Assembly (NCBI GenBank): GCA_033060915.1
Contig: CM065382.1
Location: 3,761,001-3,825,000, forward strand
Length of the DNA stretch: 64,000 nucleotides
Reading direction: 5' to 3'
Source of the DNA: Euryodendron excelsum
Lineage: Eukaryota; Streptophyta; Magnoliopsida; Ericales; Pentaphylacaceae
Shown: positions 23,259 through 34,894 of the stretch, piece by piece
Numbering within the stretch: the first letter of the stretch is position 1
How the letters are laid out: each line of letters starts with the position of its first letter
The notes under the pieces: generated by a model
Seen by the model: the letters and a program-made list of their open reading frames with translations, nothing else
What the model was told of the DNA's origin: nothing
Databases searched by the model: none
Made by a program: the position numbers and the translations under genes

Positions 23259-24060
23259 ATGCGCACCGTCAGAGTGGCAGAAACACTTGCAAACATCGTA
23301 ACCATCAAAGTGGTAGAAACACTCACAAACAAGTTGACATTGGGAATTGCCAATAAACCCCTATGTCACGGGACCGAACTCGCCTCTTGGCCGTCACACA
23401 TTTACCAAAGGACGAATACCTTTGGAAACCAACTTGTCATAGACCATCAAAGTGACGGAAACACTTAAAATCTGGGTCAACACCAGTGTCTGCTAGCCTA
23501 CTCTAGTAAAAACTAGCCAAACTGCCCCTTAGGCCTTTTTTTATGCGCTTCTCAAGAAAGTACATCAGTCCTCAGAGCGGTAAGTTCACCCATCCAAGAT
23601 CATCCCAAAGATGATTTGGCATGCTCAAGTGCCTTCCAATAGGTTCTGGTCCAATTTTGGGACCATTCGGTCAAAATGATCATTTTGTCCCTAGGCATCC
23701 TAATGCCTCCGAGAACCATACCGGCTCTGGGTATCAAACTGGTTACCTCTCGAGAATACTTCTAATAGTATTCTCAATCTTCTAGCACCTTTCTGGAACA
23801 TTCCGAGTCTATTCTGGTGAGTTCGATGCAAAATGACCGTTTTGCCCCTAGTAGCCGGTCGCCTTTTCCAACCACACCAACTTTGGGTATCAAATCGGTA
23901 ATCTTCCGGAATATTCTAAATAGTGTTTCCAACCTTCAAGTCATCTCATGAGACATTCCAAGTCCATTCTGCTGGTTTTCCAGTCTAGTTGACCGTTTCC
24001 CCCTAATGGCTCGACCAACCACTTCAATAATCTCAACATTCTTTTTCAAGTCTGTTACCC
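23259..24060 (+). repeat. tandem repeats in U3 of the Tat-like LTR
   Basis: At 23259-23480 a unit of about 30 bp (CATCAAAGTGGTAGAAACAC type) recurs three times. At about 23620-24060 a unit of about 165 bp recurs nearly three times, each with a TTTGGGTATCAAAT-like block and an AAATGACCGTTTTGCCCC-like block. Both lie upstream of the TATA box. Confidence 0.55.
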
Positions 24061-24349
24061 TTGGAACACTATTTCAAGGGTTTTTACCCATTTTTGGACT
24101 TCCGGATCATTTCCGGTCTCCCGGAACATTCCCGGACCTTCTGGAGTCACTCCTAGTGGAGCCAAGCCAAAAATTGCATGGTAATTATTAGTGCAGGCAC
24201 TCAAATCTTTTGTCTTGCATATCAAGGGTCAAAACATACGTTTCTTGCCTCCTTTAAAACTTTTCTAAGTGGCTGGCACCACTAGTAGTGGCACCGGTAG
24301 GGAATTTGCCCTGGCACCACTACAATAAGCACAAGGCTATTCTTGTGTC

Positions 24350-24357
24350 TATAAATA
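24350..24357 (+). promoter_or_regulatory. TATA box of the Tat-like LTR
   Basis: TATAAATA in the context GTGTCTATAAATACAGAG, about 1.6 kb into the LTR and downstream of the tandem repeats, the expected place for the U3/R promoter. Confidence 0.6.
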
Positions 24358-24929
24358 CAGAGTCTCCCCCTGCATGAAAAAGGTCCGCAAACTTAGTCTA
24401 AAAACTCTGTTTTTCAAAATACAGAGCTCGAAGTCTCTCCAAATCCTAGCCTTCTCTAGTCTCCTTAAACCCGAGCCTCTATATACTTTAACTCTAGCTT
24501 ATATATACTCCATACATTCATACACAAGACTCCAAAGTCTCTATTAAAGACTCAAAGTATTGCAACTTGGAAGCTGTCAAAGATCAAGCAAAGCAAAACA
24601 AGAATAAAACAAGGTAGGCTTCCTTTTTACATTTATACACTTTCCCCTCTCTCTTCTTCCTCCTAATCCACTTGGGTTTTCTTATATTTTAATCTCCTAT
24701 CTTCTAACCCCTTTCTTGCATGCTTGAAACAAGGGATTCCCCGATTCATGCGTAGGAAGGACTGTTGAAAGTCACAATGTTGAGGGCTTTCTTCTAGTTC
24801 AACCTTAGACCGTGTAGATTCGGCTCCCTTGATTATGTGGTGAAGCCTAACCTTGTATGTTCATAACCCTTCTTGCATTATGCATATCATAGTCATTCAT
24901 CTATTCAAATTTGTTTTTGAAGTTATTTT

Positions 24930-26830
24930 CAAACTTGCATCAAAATACTTTTTCAAAACTTGCATCAAAATACTTTTTCAAAACTTGCATTCAAAATATC
25001 TTTTTCAAATCTTGTTTTCAAAATCACAATCCTAAAGTGAGTATAGCAATTCTATGGTTAGGGTTATTTTAGGAAAGTGTTGTATTCATTGTGACCATCA
25101 AGATCTATATTTTGGGTATGAACCCTAAATTGTTTTTCATCAAAACTACAATCTTAAGACGATTCTAGTTATTTTATGGTTAGGGTTGTTTTAGGAAAGT
25201 GTGATCTTCAATGTGATCATATTAGTCGATATTTCGAATCCATATTGTTTTTAAAACCACAATCCTAGAGTGGCTCTAATTCTTACATTGTTAGAATTGT
25301 TTTAGGAAAGTAAGATATTCAAAAGGTTTTCAAAAAGTCCATATTCAAACTCCTTTCTAAATTGCTTTTCAAAATCCTTTCCAAATTGCTTTTCAAACTT
25401 CTTTCCAAAGGCTCTCTTCAAAAATTCACTTTCTAAAAACTCTCTTCAAAAGATCTACTTTCCAAAAACTCTTTTTTTTTTAAAGTCCAAGTCAAGCCCT
25501 AGATTCTATAGTTAGGAAACCCTAATTCTCTTTCCTAAAAACATGACTTACTCTTTTACTTTGAATCATAGGTTTCCAAAAACGATCTTCTACATCAAAT
25601 CCTTGATTTCCAAAATCTCTTTTTCCACACCAAATCATAGCTTTATAAATCCTAGATTTTTAAAATTTAATTTTTTCCAATTTCAAGTCAAATCCAATCT
25701 TTCCGTTTAGGAAACTAGATCAAATCTTTCAATTTTAGAAACCAAAATCAAATAATCTATTTTTGAAAATAAAATCTAATCTTCTATTTTAAGAAACAGG
25801 AATCAAATCTTTTTAAATTCGAAACTTTCCTAAGTTCAAAATTTTCTAAATTCAAAACTTTCCTCTAATTGAAATCTTTCTAAAATCAAAACTTTCCAAA
25901 AATGAAAATTTCCTAATTTGGCACTTTACTAAAATAGAACTTTCCTACTTTGAAACTTTCCTCATTCAAAACTTTCCAAAGTCTAATATTTCTTAAACCC
26001 TAACTTTTCAAATCATTCCAAGTCAAGTGTTTCTAAACCAAATTAAATCTCTTTTCAAATCTTCATTGATTCCAACTTTCCTAATTCGAACATTTCTTAA
26101 TTTAAACATTTCCTAAATCTAACTTTCTACAATCAAACCTTTCAAATCAAAATCAAACCTTCCTAATTCAACTATAAGTTCCAACTCTAGGATACCTAAA
26201 CCTTAGTTCAACCTTAATCCCAAGTTAGGAAGCTCCAACTCCTTTCTAAACCGAGATGGCTTTCAACTTCAATTTAAGCCAAAGATGTTTTCAAATCTTA
26301 ATATTTCTAAATCAAGTCCAAGTTCTTCTTCTAAGTTCCATCTTTTCAAATCAAAGTCAATTCCAAGGTTAGTTCTAAATCCAAGTTTCAATTTCAAATC
26401 TTCTATTCTAAGTTTAAATCAACTTCTTTTGCAAATCAAACTCTTTTCTAATCAAATCTTTTCAAATCAAACTTTTCAAAAACCAGAAAGTGTTTATTTT
26501 CAATTAGACTCTTGTCCAAAATACAACTGACCTTATTCCCAAAAAGGGATGCGTAGGCAACCCTCAAGGTTGCGGTCACAATATTTTTCAAACTTCCAAT
26601 TACACAACTTTTTTCAAACTTCAAATTTCACAACCTTTTTAAAGTTTTCAATTCTATAATCTATTTCAAGTTTCTAATTCTAAAATCTATTTTCAAATCT
26701 CCAATTCTAATTTCTAAACTTTCTTTTCAATTTCAAATCAAGTCTTTTCAAATCTATTTTTGAAATCAAATCTTTCTTTTCAAATCTATTTTCAAAATTA
26801 AAACATTTTTCTTATACTTGCATATCATGC
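24930..26830 (+). repeat. TTTCAAA-rich repetitive part of the Tat-like LTR
   Basis: 24935-25010 has about three copies of a 25-bp unit (TTGCATCAAAATACTTTTTC). 25026-25319 has three diverging units of 110-120 bp, two with GGTTAGGGTT next to a TTTTAGGAAAGT block. From there to 26830 the sequence is a degenerate mix of TTTCAAATC-like words. No coding potential. Confidence 0.6.
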
Positions 26831-27149
26831 ATCATATCAAGCTTTTTTTTTTTCAAAATTCTTTTCAAAAGTGGATAGCATTAGACATTCGTTAATCGAA
26901 GATTCTAAATAAGTGAGCATATGGTGAATAGACATGTAGGTATGCTAAGGGCGGGGTAGGGTGATGACTTAGTTCGTTTTCTTGACTCGCCCCCAAATGC
27001 GGTTTCTTACAAATAGAGTTAGTTACCCCGCAAGAGTACGGAGGTCGCGATAAAGTATAAACCGAAAGATCTAGTATCATTCTTTCCTAAGGGACCTAGC
27101 CCAATATAGGCTCTAGCACTCACCTCACACTAACCTAACTCGGGTTTGA

Positions 27150-28769
27150 ATTGCAATTATGTAGGGAATTGGATATAAAATAAAAGGAAAAATAAAAGGA
27201 CCAAAAATCTTTTGGGTTTTGATGTTGTTTTGAATTACTAACCTATTGCAATGAAAATAAAAATAATTAACACTAAACAATTAAAGTAAAACAAAATGAA
27301 AATAGAATTAAAGCAATTAAAAGGGAATTTGACTCAAATGATCTAATCACTCAATTTCATCCAAGGCTTCCAATGGGTTTTATAACTCAAATCAAACACA
27401 ACATTTAAGTGTGTTTGATTCGAAGGATTTATCTTTGAAAATCAATTATTCTCAAGTAATTGAAATTAGATACATGTTCAATGGGGAATCAAAGGTTAAT
27501 ATCATTAATTCAACTTAGTCAATACCAAATTTATGATTTGTGTATTGATTAGCCAAACATAGTATTACCTAAGTTTTCTAAGTTGTCTTATAATCAATTG
27601 GTGAGGATGAATTTCTAGCAATTGTAGAGATTATTTCCTAGTAAAGAATCCTAAATTAATACTATCGATTTGGGTGATGAAAATCCCCAAACTTCGTCAA
27701 TAATCTAGGTTTTCTAAAATTCTACATGTAATTACAAAAAATTCAAATTCTAAAAAAATATGGCAATTAATTCATGAAATACCTCCAATGCATTTCTTGG
27801 ATTATTTGGGAGATTTTCATATTTAAACCCAATTTAAATTCTAGCTACTTGAATACATCATAAAAGCATATAAAAATAAAAAGAAAGCATAAAGAGATTT
27901 AAATCTAAATTTTACTTGAATAATAAAGATGTTTGGTTACAAAGAAAATAAAAAAAAGTGCAAGAAAGTGAAAGAAAATACAATACAATAAAAGAAAAAT
28001 TATAAGTTAACTAAAAACTACTATTAAAAAGATAAATCTAGCCTCAAAATGGAGAAAAATGGAAGAACTAACCTTCTTGGAGCTTCTCCCGCTGCCCTTT
28101 TACCTCAAACTAATCCTAATTACACAAAAAAAATTCTAAAAACGCAGCTTCGGACAAAAAAAAATACATTATGAATGAACAGTAGCTATCCGAACGGTCA
28201 TCAAACGGTGTGTCTGACACGTGTCTGAAGTTTGTCCGAATGGTGAACAGTAACCATTCTGACGCACTATTCACCGTCCAGACACACTGTACTGACGGTA
28301 CTGTTCACTGTTTGATGAACAGTGATCATTCAAACGGTGAACAGTACCGTTCGGACGCATTGTTCACAGACTGTTCGGATGTGTACTATTCATCGTTATT
28401 TGACCTAGTAATTTTGAAGCTTGATTTGACTATCCTAGAGCTCGATTCAGCTGATGCACATTAGAGGCAAAGTTATAGAGCTCGAAGTCTTTTTTCAAAA
28501 AACGTAAAAATCAGCTCAATCGAATATTGGAGTGAAAAAATATGGCCAAAATACCGAGATCAGTTGGACTTCTCATTACCGATTTGCTCGTTTTGAACCT
28601 ACTTTGATCATTCTTTGCGTCTATTTGCCTTTATTAGCTTCTATAACCTACAAAGCACACAAAAAACACAATTACTCAAATATTGAACTAAAATAAGATA
28701 TTTAACTACAATCTAAGTCTAACAATGTGCAAATTAAGGGCTTATAATTACACTTTTAGGGTGTAATCA
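27150..28769 (-). repeat. Athila-like LTR nested in the Tat-like LTR
   Basis: The minus-strand start is at 28769 (TGATTACACC, with hairpin arms ATTACAC/GTGTAAT). It shares blocks of the Athila-like LTRs and has a motif cluster at 28189-28380. The left end is placed only roughly and I found no target duplication, so it may be truncated. Confidence 0.65.
28189..28380 (-). promoter_or_regulatory. motif cluster, ACCGTTCGGA type
   Basis: About twelve copies of ACCGTTCGGA or its complement, alternating in orientation, several separated by GAACAGT (for example 28330-28356). Pairs such as 28235-28244 with 28253-28262 can form hairpins. Centre spacings (11, 13, 11, 11, 18, 20, 17, 17, 22, 17, 24) are less regular than in the other arrays. 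Confidence 0.55.
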
Positions 28770-29293
28770 CTTTCCTACATGTAACCAACCTCCAAAACTA
28801 GATCACTATTTTTAAAGACCAAAAAATGGAGTTATTTTCAAAAAGGACTTAAATATTTTCAAAAATTGTCAAACAACCTATTTTTTTAAAAACCTCTCTT
28901 GAGGAAGTTTTTAAAATCTTTTCAGAAATTCTAAGTGTAATTTTCAAATGGCGCTTAGTTTTAGGTGACCTGACTCACCTTAATCAAGTTAGGTGGCGAC
29001 TCCAAATCTTTTCCAAAAACCCTTATTCAAAATTAATTTTCAATTCAAACCTAGTCACACTTGTTCTTCTAGGAGGATGAGTTCTAACGAGAGAATATTG
29101 TATTTTTCTCTCTTGTGTGTGTTTTCTCGAGTGCAAAAAATCGGGGCGTGACACATGCCTTAATTAGTTTTTTGTTAGACCTAGATTAGGATTATTTATG
29201 TTGTTTTAGTCCTACTTAGTTACTAACTTAGTTTTGTGTACGTTTCCAGGAATCCTATACTAAAAGAGACAACTTGGGCGAAAGTACAAAAAG

Positions 29294-29502
29294 TGCATTT
29301 GAACTGTCCAAAATGACGTTTGAACGGATGACATCAGCCGTTTGAACAGTGGAGTTAGCGTTCGAACGGTGCGTCAAACGATGTCATACTAAAATTAGGT
29401 TCGATTGATTTAGAATGCATAAAATCTGTTCGAAGAGTGTTAGAAGACCGTTCGAACAGTCAAGATAGGCGTTTGAACTGTAGGTCAATTCGTTCGAACA
29501 GT
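29294..29502 (+). promoter_or_regulatory. phased palindrome array, TTCGAA type
   Basis: Eight 14-mers with consensus ACCGTTCGAACGGT. Centres at 29300.5, 29321.5, 29343.5, 29363.5, then 29431.5, 29453.5, 29474.5 and 29495.5: spacings 21, 22, 20, 68, 22, 21, 21. The layout (a group, a gap of about 70, a group, then TATATA at 29533-29538) is that of the TACGTA array at 13360, with a different central six bases. Confidence 0.75.
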
Positions 29503-31197
29503 ACAACAGGGTTTCTTATTTTTTTTGTTGCCTATATAAGTTAAGACTGAACTTGTTTTAGGAAGCTTTCATTATTACATTTTTCTAGGTTTTAGGAGTA
29601 GTTTAGAATAGAACTTTACAGGTTTTCATAGTTTTTCAATTCATGTAATCAAATTTCATAGTTTTTATTCAATTCCTGCAATCAGATTCAGTTTTTAATA
29701 TATGTTTTGTATCTATCATGGTGATAAGTAGCTAAATTTCATTTTGGGATGAATTGTGACGATCAATTGAAGATCTTGAATGAATAATGGAGGTAAATTA
29801 GATTTCAATGTTTAAATCTTCTTCTTCTTAATTGTTTGGGATCAAACCCTAGGTATTTATGAGAACTTAAATGTTTGACTATGTTTGGTAATACTTATGC
29901 ATGAACCTGTGTTCAGTATATATACTGCATGAATCGATGGTATGCATCTTTGATTCTAAAACTGATTAAATCTAGAGTAAATATTTACAAAAACCTAGAT
30001 GTTGATTATGCTTGGCGATAAGTCGATGGTATGCATCTATGATTTTAAACCTGAGTTATTCTATGTTTGATTGTTAAAGAATAATTGTTTTCGTCACTAA
30101 ATCTTTCGAATCAAAGACTTATGACGTAGTAAATGATTTGAGTTATTAAAAGCTTCCATTGAAATTTCAAGTGAAGCAATTGATTGGATTAATTGGTTTC
30201 AAGACTTTATGTAATTGTTTTTATAGTTTAGTTTAGATAAAATAAACCCTTTCTTCAAACTATTTTCTTTTTATTTTATTGGAGTGTTTTCCTAAGAGAT
30301 CTGGCCTAAGGTGAGTTTTTCTTAAATGCGCTAACCCACTTTCCGATGGATCGATCTCGGACTTTCGAATATTATTATTGCATCACAACCGCACACTAGC
30401 GAATTTCAATTGCATTATTTTTGACGCCATTGCTAGAAAATTGGCGATTGGCATTAGAGAATGAGCTTTGGAAATTTAATTTTGACCGAAGCACTTCACC
30501 ATCATTCTACAACCATGTGGAGACTTAATAGCTCGCTTGGATAACTTCGTTCCATCCTTTATTTTTGAGCAATTTATTTTATTTTATTAGTTGGGGTGGA
30601 GAGAGGCTATTTGCTAATTGATGATATATTTGTGGAGAATTTGGAAGATAGGTTGATTTGAATTTATTGAATTGGTGGTTTGTTGTGTTGTGATTTGGAG
30701 GTTAACTTAGAATTATTTATGGCTAATTATTGGAGTGACCCCTATTTACATTTAGCCTAACCATCAAACCCTTATCCACCTATCTACCATCCAAAGTGGT
30801 GCTCTCAAGTTTCACTCCAATACTATGAATCACTATCACCATATTACCAAGCACCACTTTCTCCTTCACCTTATACATACACATCCTACACACCACCTCT
30901 TTTGTCATACACACCTCATGTAAAAAGGCAAGAGGACATACTTCCATAATTTGTGTAATATCAAACAAGTGTTTACTTTAGGTTCGATGAACCTCTAGAT
31001 CAATTAACCATTGAGATGAGAGAGCTTACTATGGGGTAGATAGGTGGGAGAAATCACTTAGGGAAACCATAATTTTGTTGAAAGACATGCACATTATGCT
31101 ATTGGATTAACAAACATAGGGGAGATTTTCGGCCCAGGACCAATCCATCACCAAACCTAGGATTGAGACAATCATAGAAGTACCTATTCTTCCCAAA

Positions 31198-31638
31198 GTG
31201 TTTGAACTAAGGGAAGATGTTTCTAGGGTGGATATGGGTGAGGATATAGGTTATGATGAGGATGAGGTTAAAAAAAATATACTTATCCTTTCCAATGTGT
31301 TTGAACTAAGGGAAGTAGCACCTAATAAAGAAGTGAGGGAGGAAGAGTCAATGGAGAGTGAGGGAGAGGAATCCAAGAGAGAGGAGCTTAAGATTAAGGA
31401 CTCTCAACAAGAAGAGGTGAACGAAGAAGGAGTAATGGAGAGTGAGATAGAGGTAGAGAAAGTTGACATGTTTAAAGATAGTGATCAAGCATTGCTATCC
31501 TATACTCCTTTCTACCATAGATTAAGCCTTAGTATCCCTGTCATGCATGATACTTCCTTCATTCTTTATCTTTTCAAAACTTACATGAGTGTTTTGTATG
31601 ATTTTGAATTTAATAGTATTCTTACATGTGTATATTGA
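31198..31638 (+). pseudogene. acidic ORF of the non-autonomous element
   Basis: 146 residues with a strongly acidic middle (EEESMESEGEESKREE) and a hydrophobic end (LSIPVMHDTSFILYLF). No known domain. It corresponds in place and style to the acidic ORFs at 9451-10781. Probably a fragment of the lineage's own protein rather than a host gene. Confidence 0.4.
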
Positions 31639-31825
31639 TTGATGTTGAACTCATTACTAATGGTGAATGGTAAACAAGTACATGCAAGTAAATATCCTCG
31701 ATGTGGTATTGGATGATCTCTTTCCAAATCTTTGTAGTAGTAGAAGTAGTTAGTAAATTTTAATTTTGTTTTAGTTTGTTTTGTTATTTTTAGGATTTTT
31801 AGTTTTATCGAGTTTTTTCCTAGTT

Positions 31826-31846
31826 GGGGGGTGTTCTTTCGGACAC
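31826..31846 (+). other. G-run plus stem-loop, second copy
   Basis: Six G then stem GTGTTC / GGACAC (31831-31836, 31841-31846) with loop TTTC. It is the counterpart of 10933-10949 with a different but still paired stem (one G-T pair). Confidence 0.45.
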
Positions 31847-32984
31847 ATTGTTTTTGTTCCTCCTTCCCCTATTCCTTATTCCTTGTTATTTTGCATTTGT
31901 TTTTATGTATTGAGGACATTGCACAACTTTAGTTAGGGGAGAGAAGTAGTGGTAGTTTTCTTTATTTTATTTTCTTTAGTTTGTTTTGTTTTGTTTTGCT
32001 TTGTTTTAATGTTTTCTTTTACAAAAAATAAGCTTATTGTATATATTTTTTGTGTTATACTTCAAATCTCATGATGCTTTATTGATCAATTTCAAGTGTT
32101 ACTCTATATTTTCTATCTTTCAGACACTAGAGTTCTTCGGTACAGGTTTGGGTAACTTGTGGTTTTGAGTTTCATGGTTGGTATCTTTAGCACATCTATA
32201 TTCATGTCAATGCACTTATGATGTTGAGGATATTTTAAGTCATGCATTGAACTAAGTTTGAATTTAGCATTGATTCACCTTATTATTGTGATGCATTGCA
32301 AGTTTTTGTCATAAAGGCATTATAAGAGAGAGATTACATTGTGGTGCACTAGTATATTATATGACATCTTATGTTGATATTTTGTGCATGCATATCCTTA
32401 AAATGTGGAGATTGCACTTTGTGAGCTTTAGAGCCAAATTATCTTCTTTCTGAGTTGATTTACATTTACTCAATGATTATGATTGATCTTTCATTCTTTC
32501 AATAGCTTCATTATACTTTGTTTTAATTCATATGTTAAGACAATAATTGAGGTTATTGACACTTATATTCTCTTGAATTTCAAACTCAGTATACTTCTGA
32601 TATTTTGTTAGGCCATTCTATTCTTCTTGGAGCCATAATTTCTGAAGTCTTTCTCTTGAACCATTTGTATATCATCACTAATGAAGCCAAATCATTGTTG
32701 AAATACTTTTTATAAAAAAAGATGTGATCTTTGTGCTAGTGAAGAGCTTGAAACAAAAGAAGATGATGTATTTGTGATGCGATGGACAAAAAAAAAAAAA
32801 GAGAAGTATGAAAAATAGTGAAAAAGAAAAAAGAGCATTGTCATATGAATTGGAAAGTAAAAATATGTATTTATTGATCATTATAGGCCTTAAGCACACA
32901 TATTTTGAGTATTTTACCGTTTCTCTCTCCATATTTATTTCTACTTCTTACAAAAGGTTTTAGTTGATCCGAAAGTATACATGA

Positions 32985-34178
32985 ATTAAAAATTCTTTCG
33001 GATACGGAAGATTTAGCGATAAAACCAAGTATTCTTCAAAACTTTAACTTCTAGAATAAATCGGGTTGTTAGAATCAAGGACGAGTACCATCGATTCGTG
33101 CAACGCATATACTGAATCCAACTCACGCATAAACGTTACAAGGCAGCGTATATACTGAGTGTGGTATTCACGCATAAGCGTTACCGACCATAATCAAACA
33201 TCCAGGTTTTCAAAGGTTTCTAGAATGAAGAAGAAGAAGAAAGAAAACTAGAAAACTTAACTTTAAAACCAATAACGTACCTCCTTCGTTTATCCAAGAT
33301 ATTCAATTAATCTTCACAATTGACCCGAAGATAAAATCTAGCTACTCATCATAATCATAGATATGCAAAGTTGTATTGAAAATATATTGAAAGATTGGGT
33401 AATCTGATTACAAGAATTGAAGACTGAATGAAACCTATGAATAAACTACTCTAATCTACTCCTAAAACCCTAGAAAAATGTCTACCCTAGCAATCCTTTC
33501 AAAAACATAGAAAACTTGAATCTATTCTACTACCTACTAATCTTTCCACAACTAAAAAGTGAGTTAATATATAAATCTCGTCGTCAGTTGTACGTATGGT
33601 TCTCACCGAGTACTCCGATGGGCTGGGTCCCTTCACAAAAGTTGTAGATCTTAAAAAGTTATATGAAATCGACATATTGTCAGTCTGAATAGCCTTTCTG
33701 GTTCACGAGATATAGGCTTCCAAAGTTTCAGCTCTGCGTGCTTGAGCAGCTTGTACCATAGCTTCAGCAGCTTGTATCTTGACAGCAACCTCTTGAAACC
33801 TATGATTAAATTGCATTCGAAATCATTCTATTAAAGCTCAAAACCGTTCGAACGCTTGGGCCACCGTTCGAACACCACTTCGAACAGGAAAACCTACTCT
33901 TTGAATCTATCAAACGCACTTCGAACTTGGTCTTAACGTGATACCATCCGACGTACCGTTCGAATGCTTCTGTATACCGTTCGAACGCCCTTGAGGACCG
34001 TTCGAACGCACTTCGAACGCCGAATCTACTTTAGCATGAATTTCTTCTTTTTAAGTCCGAATTCTTGAAAACATACATAAAACTAGGTTAATAGCGAATT
34101 AGGACTAAAACAACATAATTAAACATAATATCAAACTAACAATTAGCTATTTAAGATTGTACTTTTAGAGTACAATCA
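32985..34178 (-). repeat. truncated Athila-like LTR, minus strand
   Basis: The minus-strand start at 34178 (TGATTGTACT) has a perfect 9-bp terminal hairpin (34155-34163 with 34169-34177). It carries the array 33816-34017. The end is lost at about 32985, where it meets the element on its left. The host sequence resumes at 34179. Confidence 0.7.
33816..34017 (-). promoter_or_regulatory. phased palindrome array, TTCGAA type, minus strand
   Basis: Eleven sites around TTCGAA. Centres: 33818.5, 33849.5, 33869.5, 33881.5, 33902.5, 33922.5, 33949.5, 33961.5, 33982.5, 34003.5, 34014.5; spacings 31, 20, 12, 21, 20, 27, 12, 21, 21, 11. All but one lie close to 1, 2 or 3 helical turns. The nearest TATA-like sequence downstream on this strand is near 33567, much further away than in the other LTRs. 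Confidence 0.65.
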
Positions 34179-34894
34179 TCTTGCTTGTGATGGTAACTTT
34201 TCTTTCCAACCAACAGACTTTTGATCAACTCTCTGTATCTTTGGTATAAGCAAACAGTTCATTCTTAGATCTTCCAAACCAATTATGGTCAAAAGACCCA
34301 AGAAATTGCCCGACCACTTAATTCAAATATTCTAGGAATAGACACTACTAGAGCACTGACTGAATTGCAGAGATCATCGCCTGCATTTTTGCTAAAAAAG
34401 AAACTGAAGACTTTTGCTGATCAATTAAACGGAGCCACCTTCGCAGTTGAAGTATGCCTTTTATTAAGCCACAGCATTAATTAATCACATGCTAATCTAT
34501 TTACATATAGTCAATAAATTACACAAATAGTTGTTACTTGAGATAGTCATGTGAGGTGAAGGAACCAAAAATGGAAAGCATAGGGTAGGAAAGGAGGAAA
34601 AAGAAAAAGAAGAAGAAGAAAAAAAAAAGAATGGTTGTACTTGCAACAGAGAAGTATTCAAACCAAATTCCAAACAAGGAAGCCGCATTAGAGTTATTGG
34701 CAAAAAAATGAAATAAAAAAACAAGTGCACTTTTATTAAAAGCGAGATTATTACATATGTAACAGCACAAACATTGGCTTAATATCCCTGGGTCAGTTAT
34801 TTATTATGCCTAGCTTTGTATCAATAGAAGAATTTATTAGGGGTTAATCTTTGTTGCCGGAGGATCTCTAACCGCAGCTACTCTTCTCCCACGA
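34179..34894. other. 3' flank of BBE2 with empty copia target
   Basis: No coding sequence. 34179-34250 matches the end of the BBE1 upstream region (7290-7376) and 34256-34894 matches 2881-3519. Between them CAAAC occurs once (34251-34255), so this is the copia target site without the insertion. A poly(A) signal candidate for BBE2 (minus AATAAA) is at 34833-34838. Confidence 0.8.

Larger units (their letters stand above)
22717..29153 (+). mobile_element. Tat-like (Ty3/gypsy) solo LTR, 6.4 kb with nested insertion
   Basis: It starts TGTAAGCACC and ends GGGGCGTGACA, flanked by CATGC on both sides (22712-22716 and 29154-29158). Inside are two signatures common in Tat/Ogre-type LTRs: GGGATGCGTAGGCAACC (26546-26562) and GGTGGCGACTCC (28992-29003). 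A TATA box is at 24350-24357, with tandem repeats before it. No internal domain is present, so it is a solo LTR, with another LTR nested at about 27150-28769. Without the nested piece it is close to 4.8 kb, long even for this lineage. Termini and duplication are seen; the lineage is inferred. Confidence 0.75.
29154..32984 (+). mobile_element. Athila-like non-autonomous element (main part)
   Basis: This continues the LTR that starts at 22687. The LTR ends near 30418 and is followed by TTGACGCCATTGC (30420-30432), a decayed form of the tRNA-Asp primer site common in Athila elements. The internal region holds an acidic ORF, the G-run hairpin, the GTATTGAGGACATTG block and A-rich tracts, in the same order as 9208-13000. 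Its 3' LTR is missing; at about 32985 it joins a truncated LTR of opposite orientation. Confidence 0.65.

Noticed and set aside
25026..25319. GGTTAGGGTT words resembling telomere repeats
   Set aside because: Only isolated single units inside diverged tandem repeats of the Tat-like LTR, not a telomeric tract.
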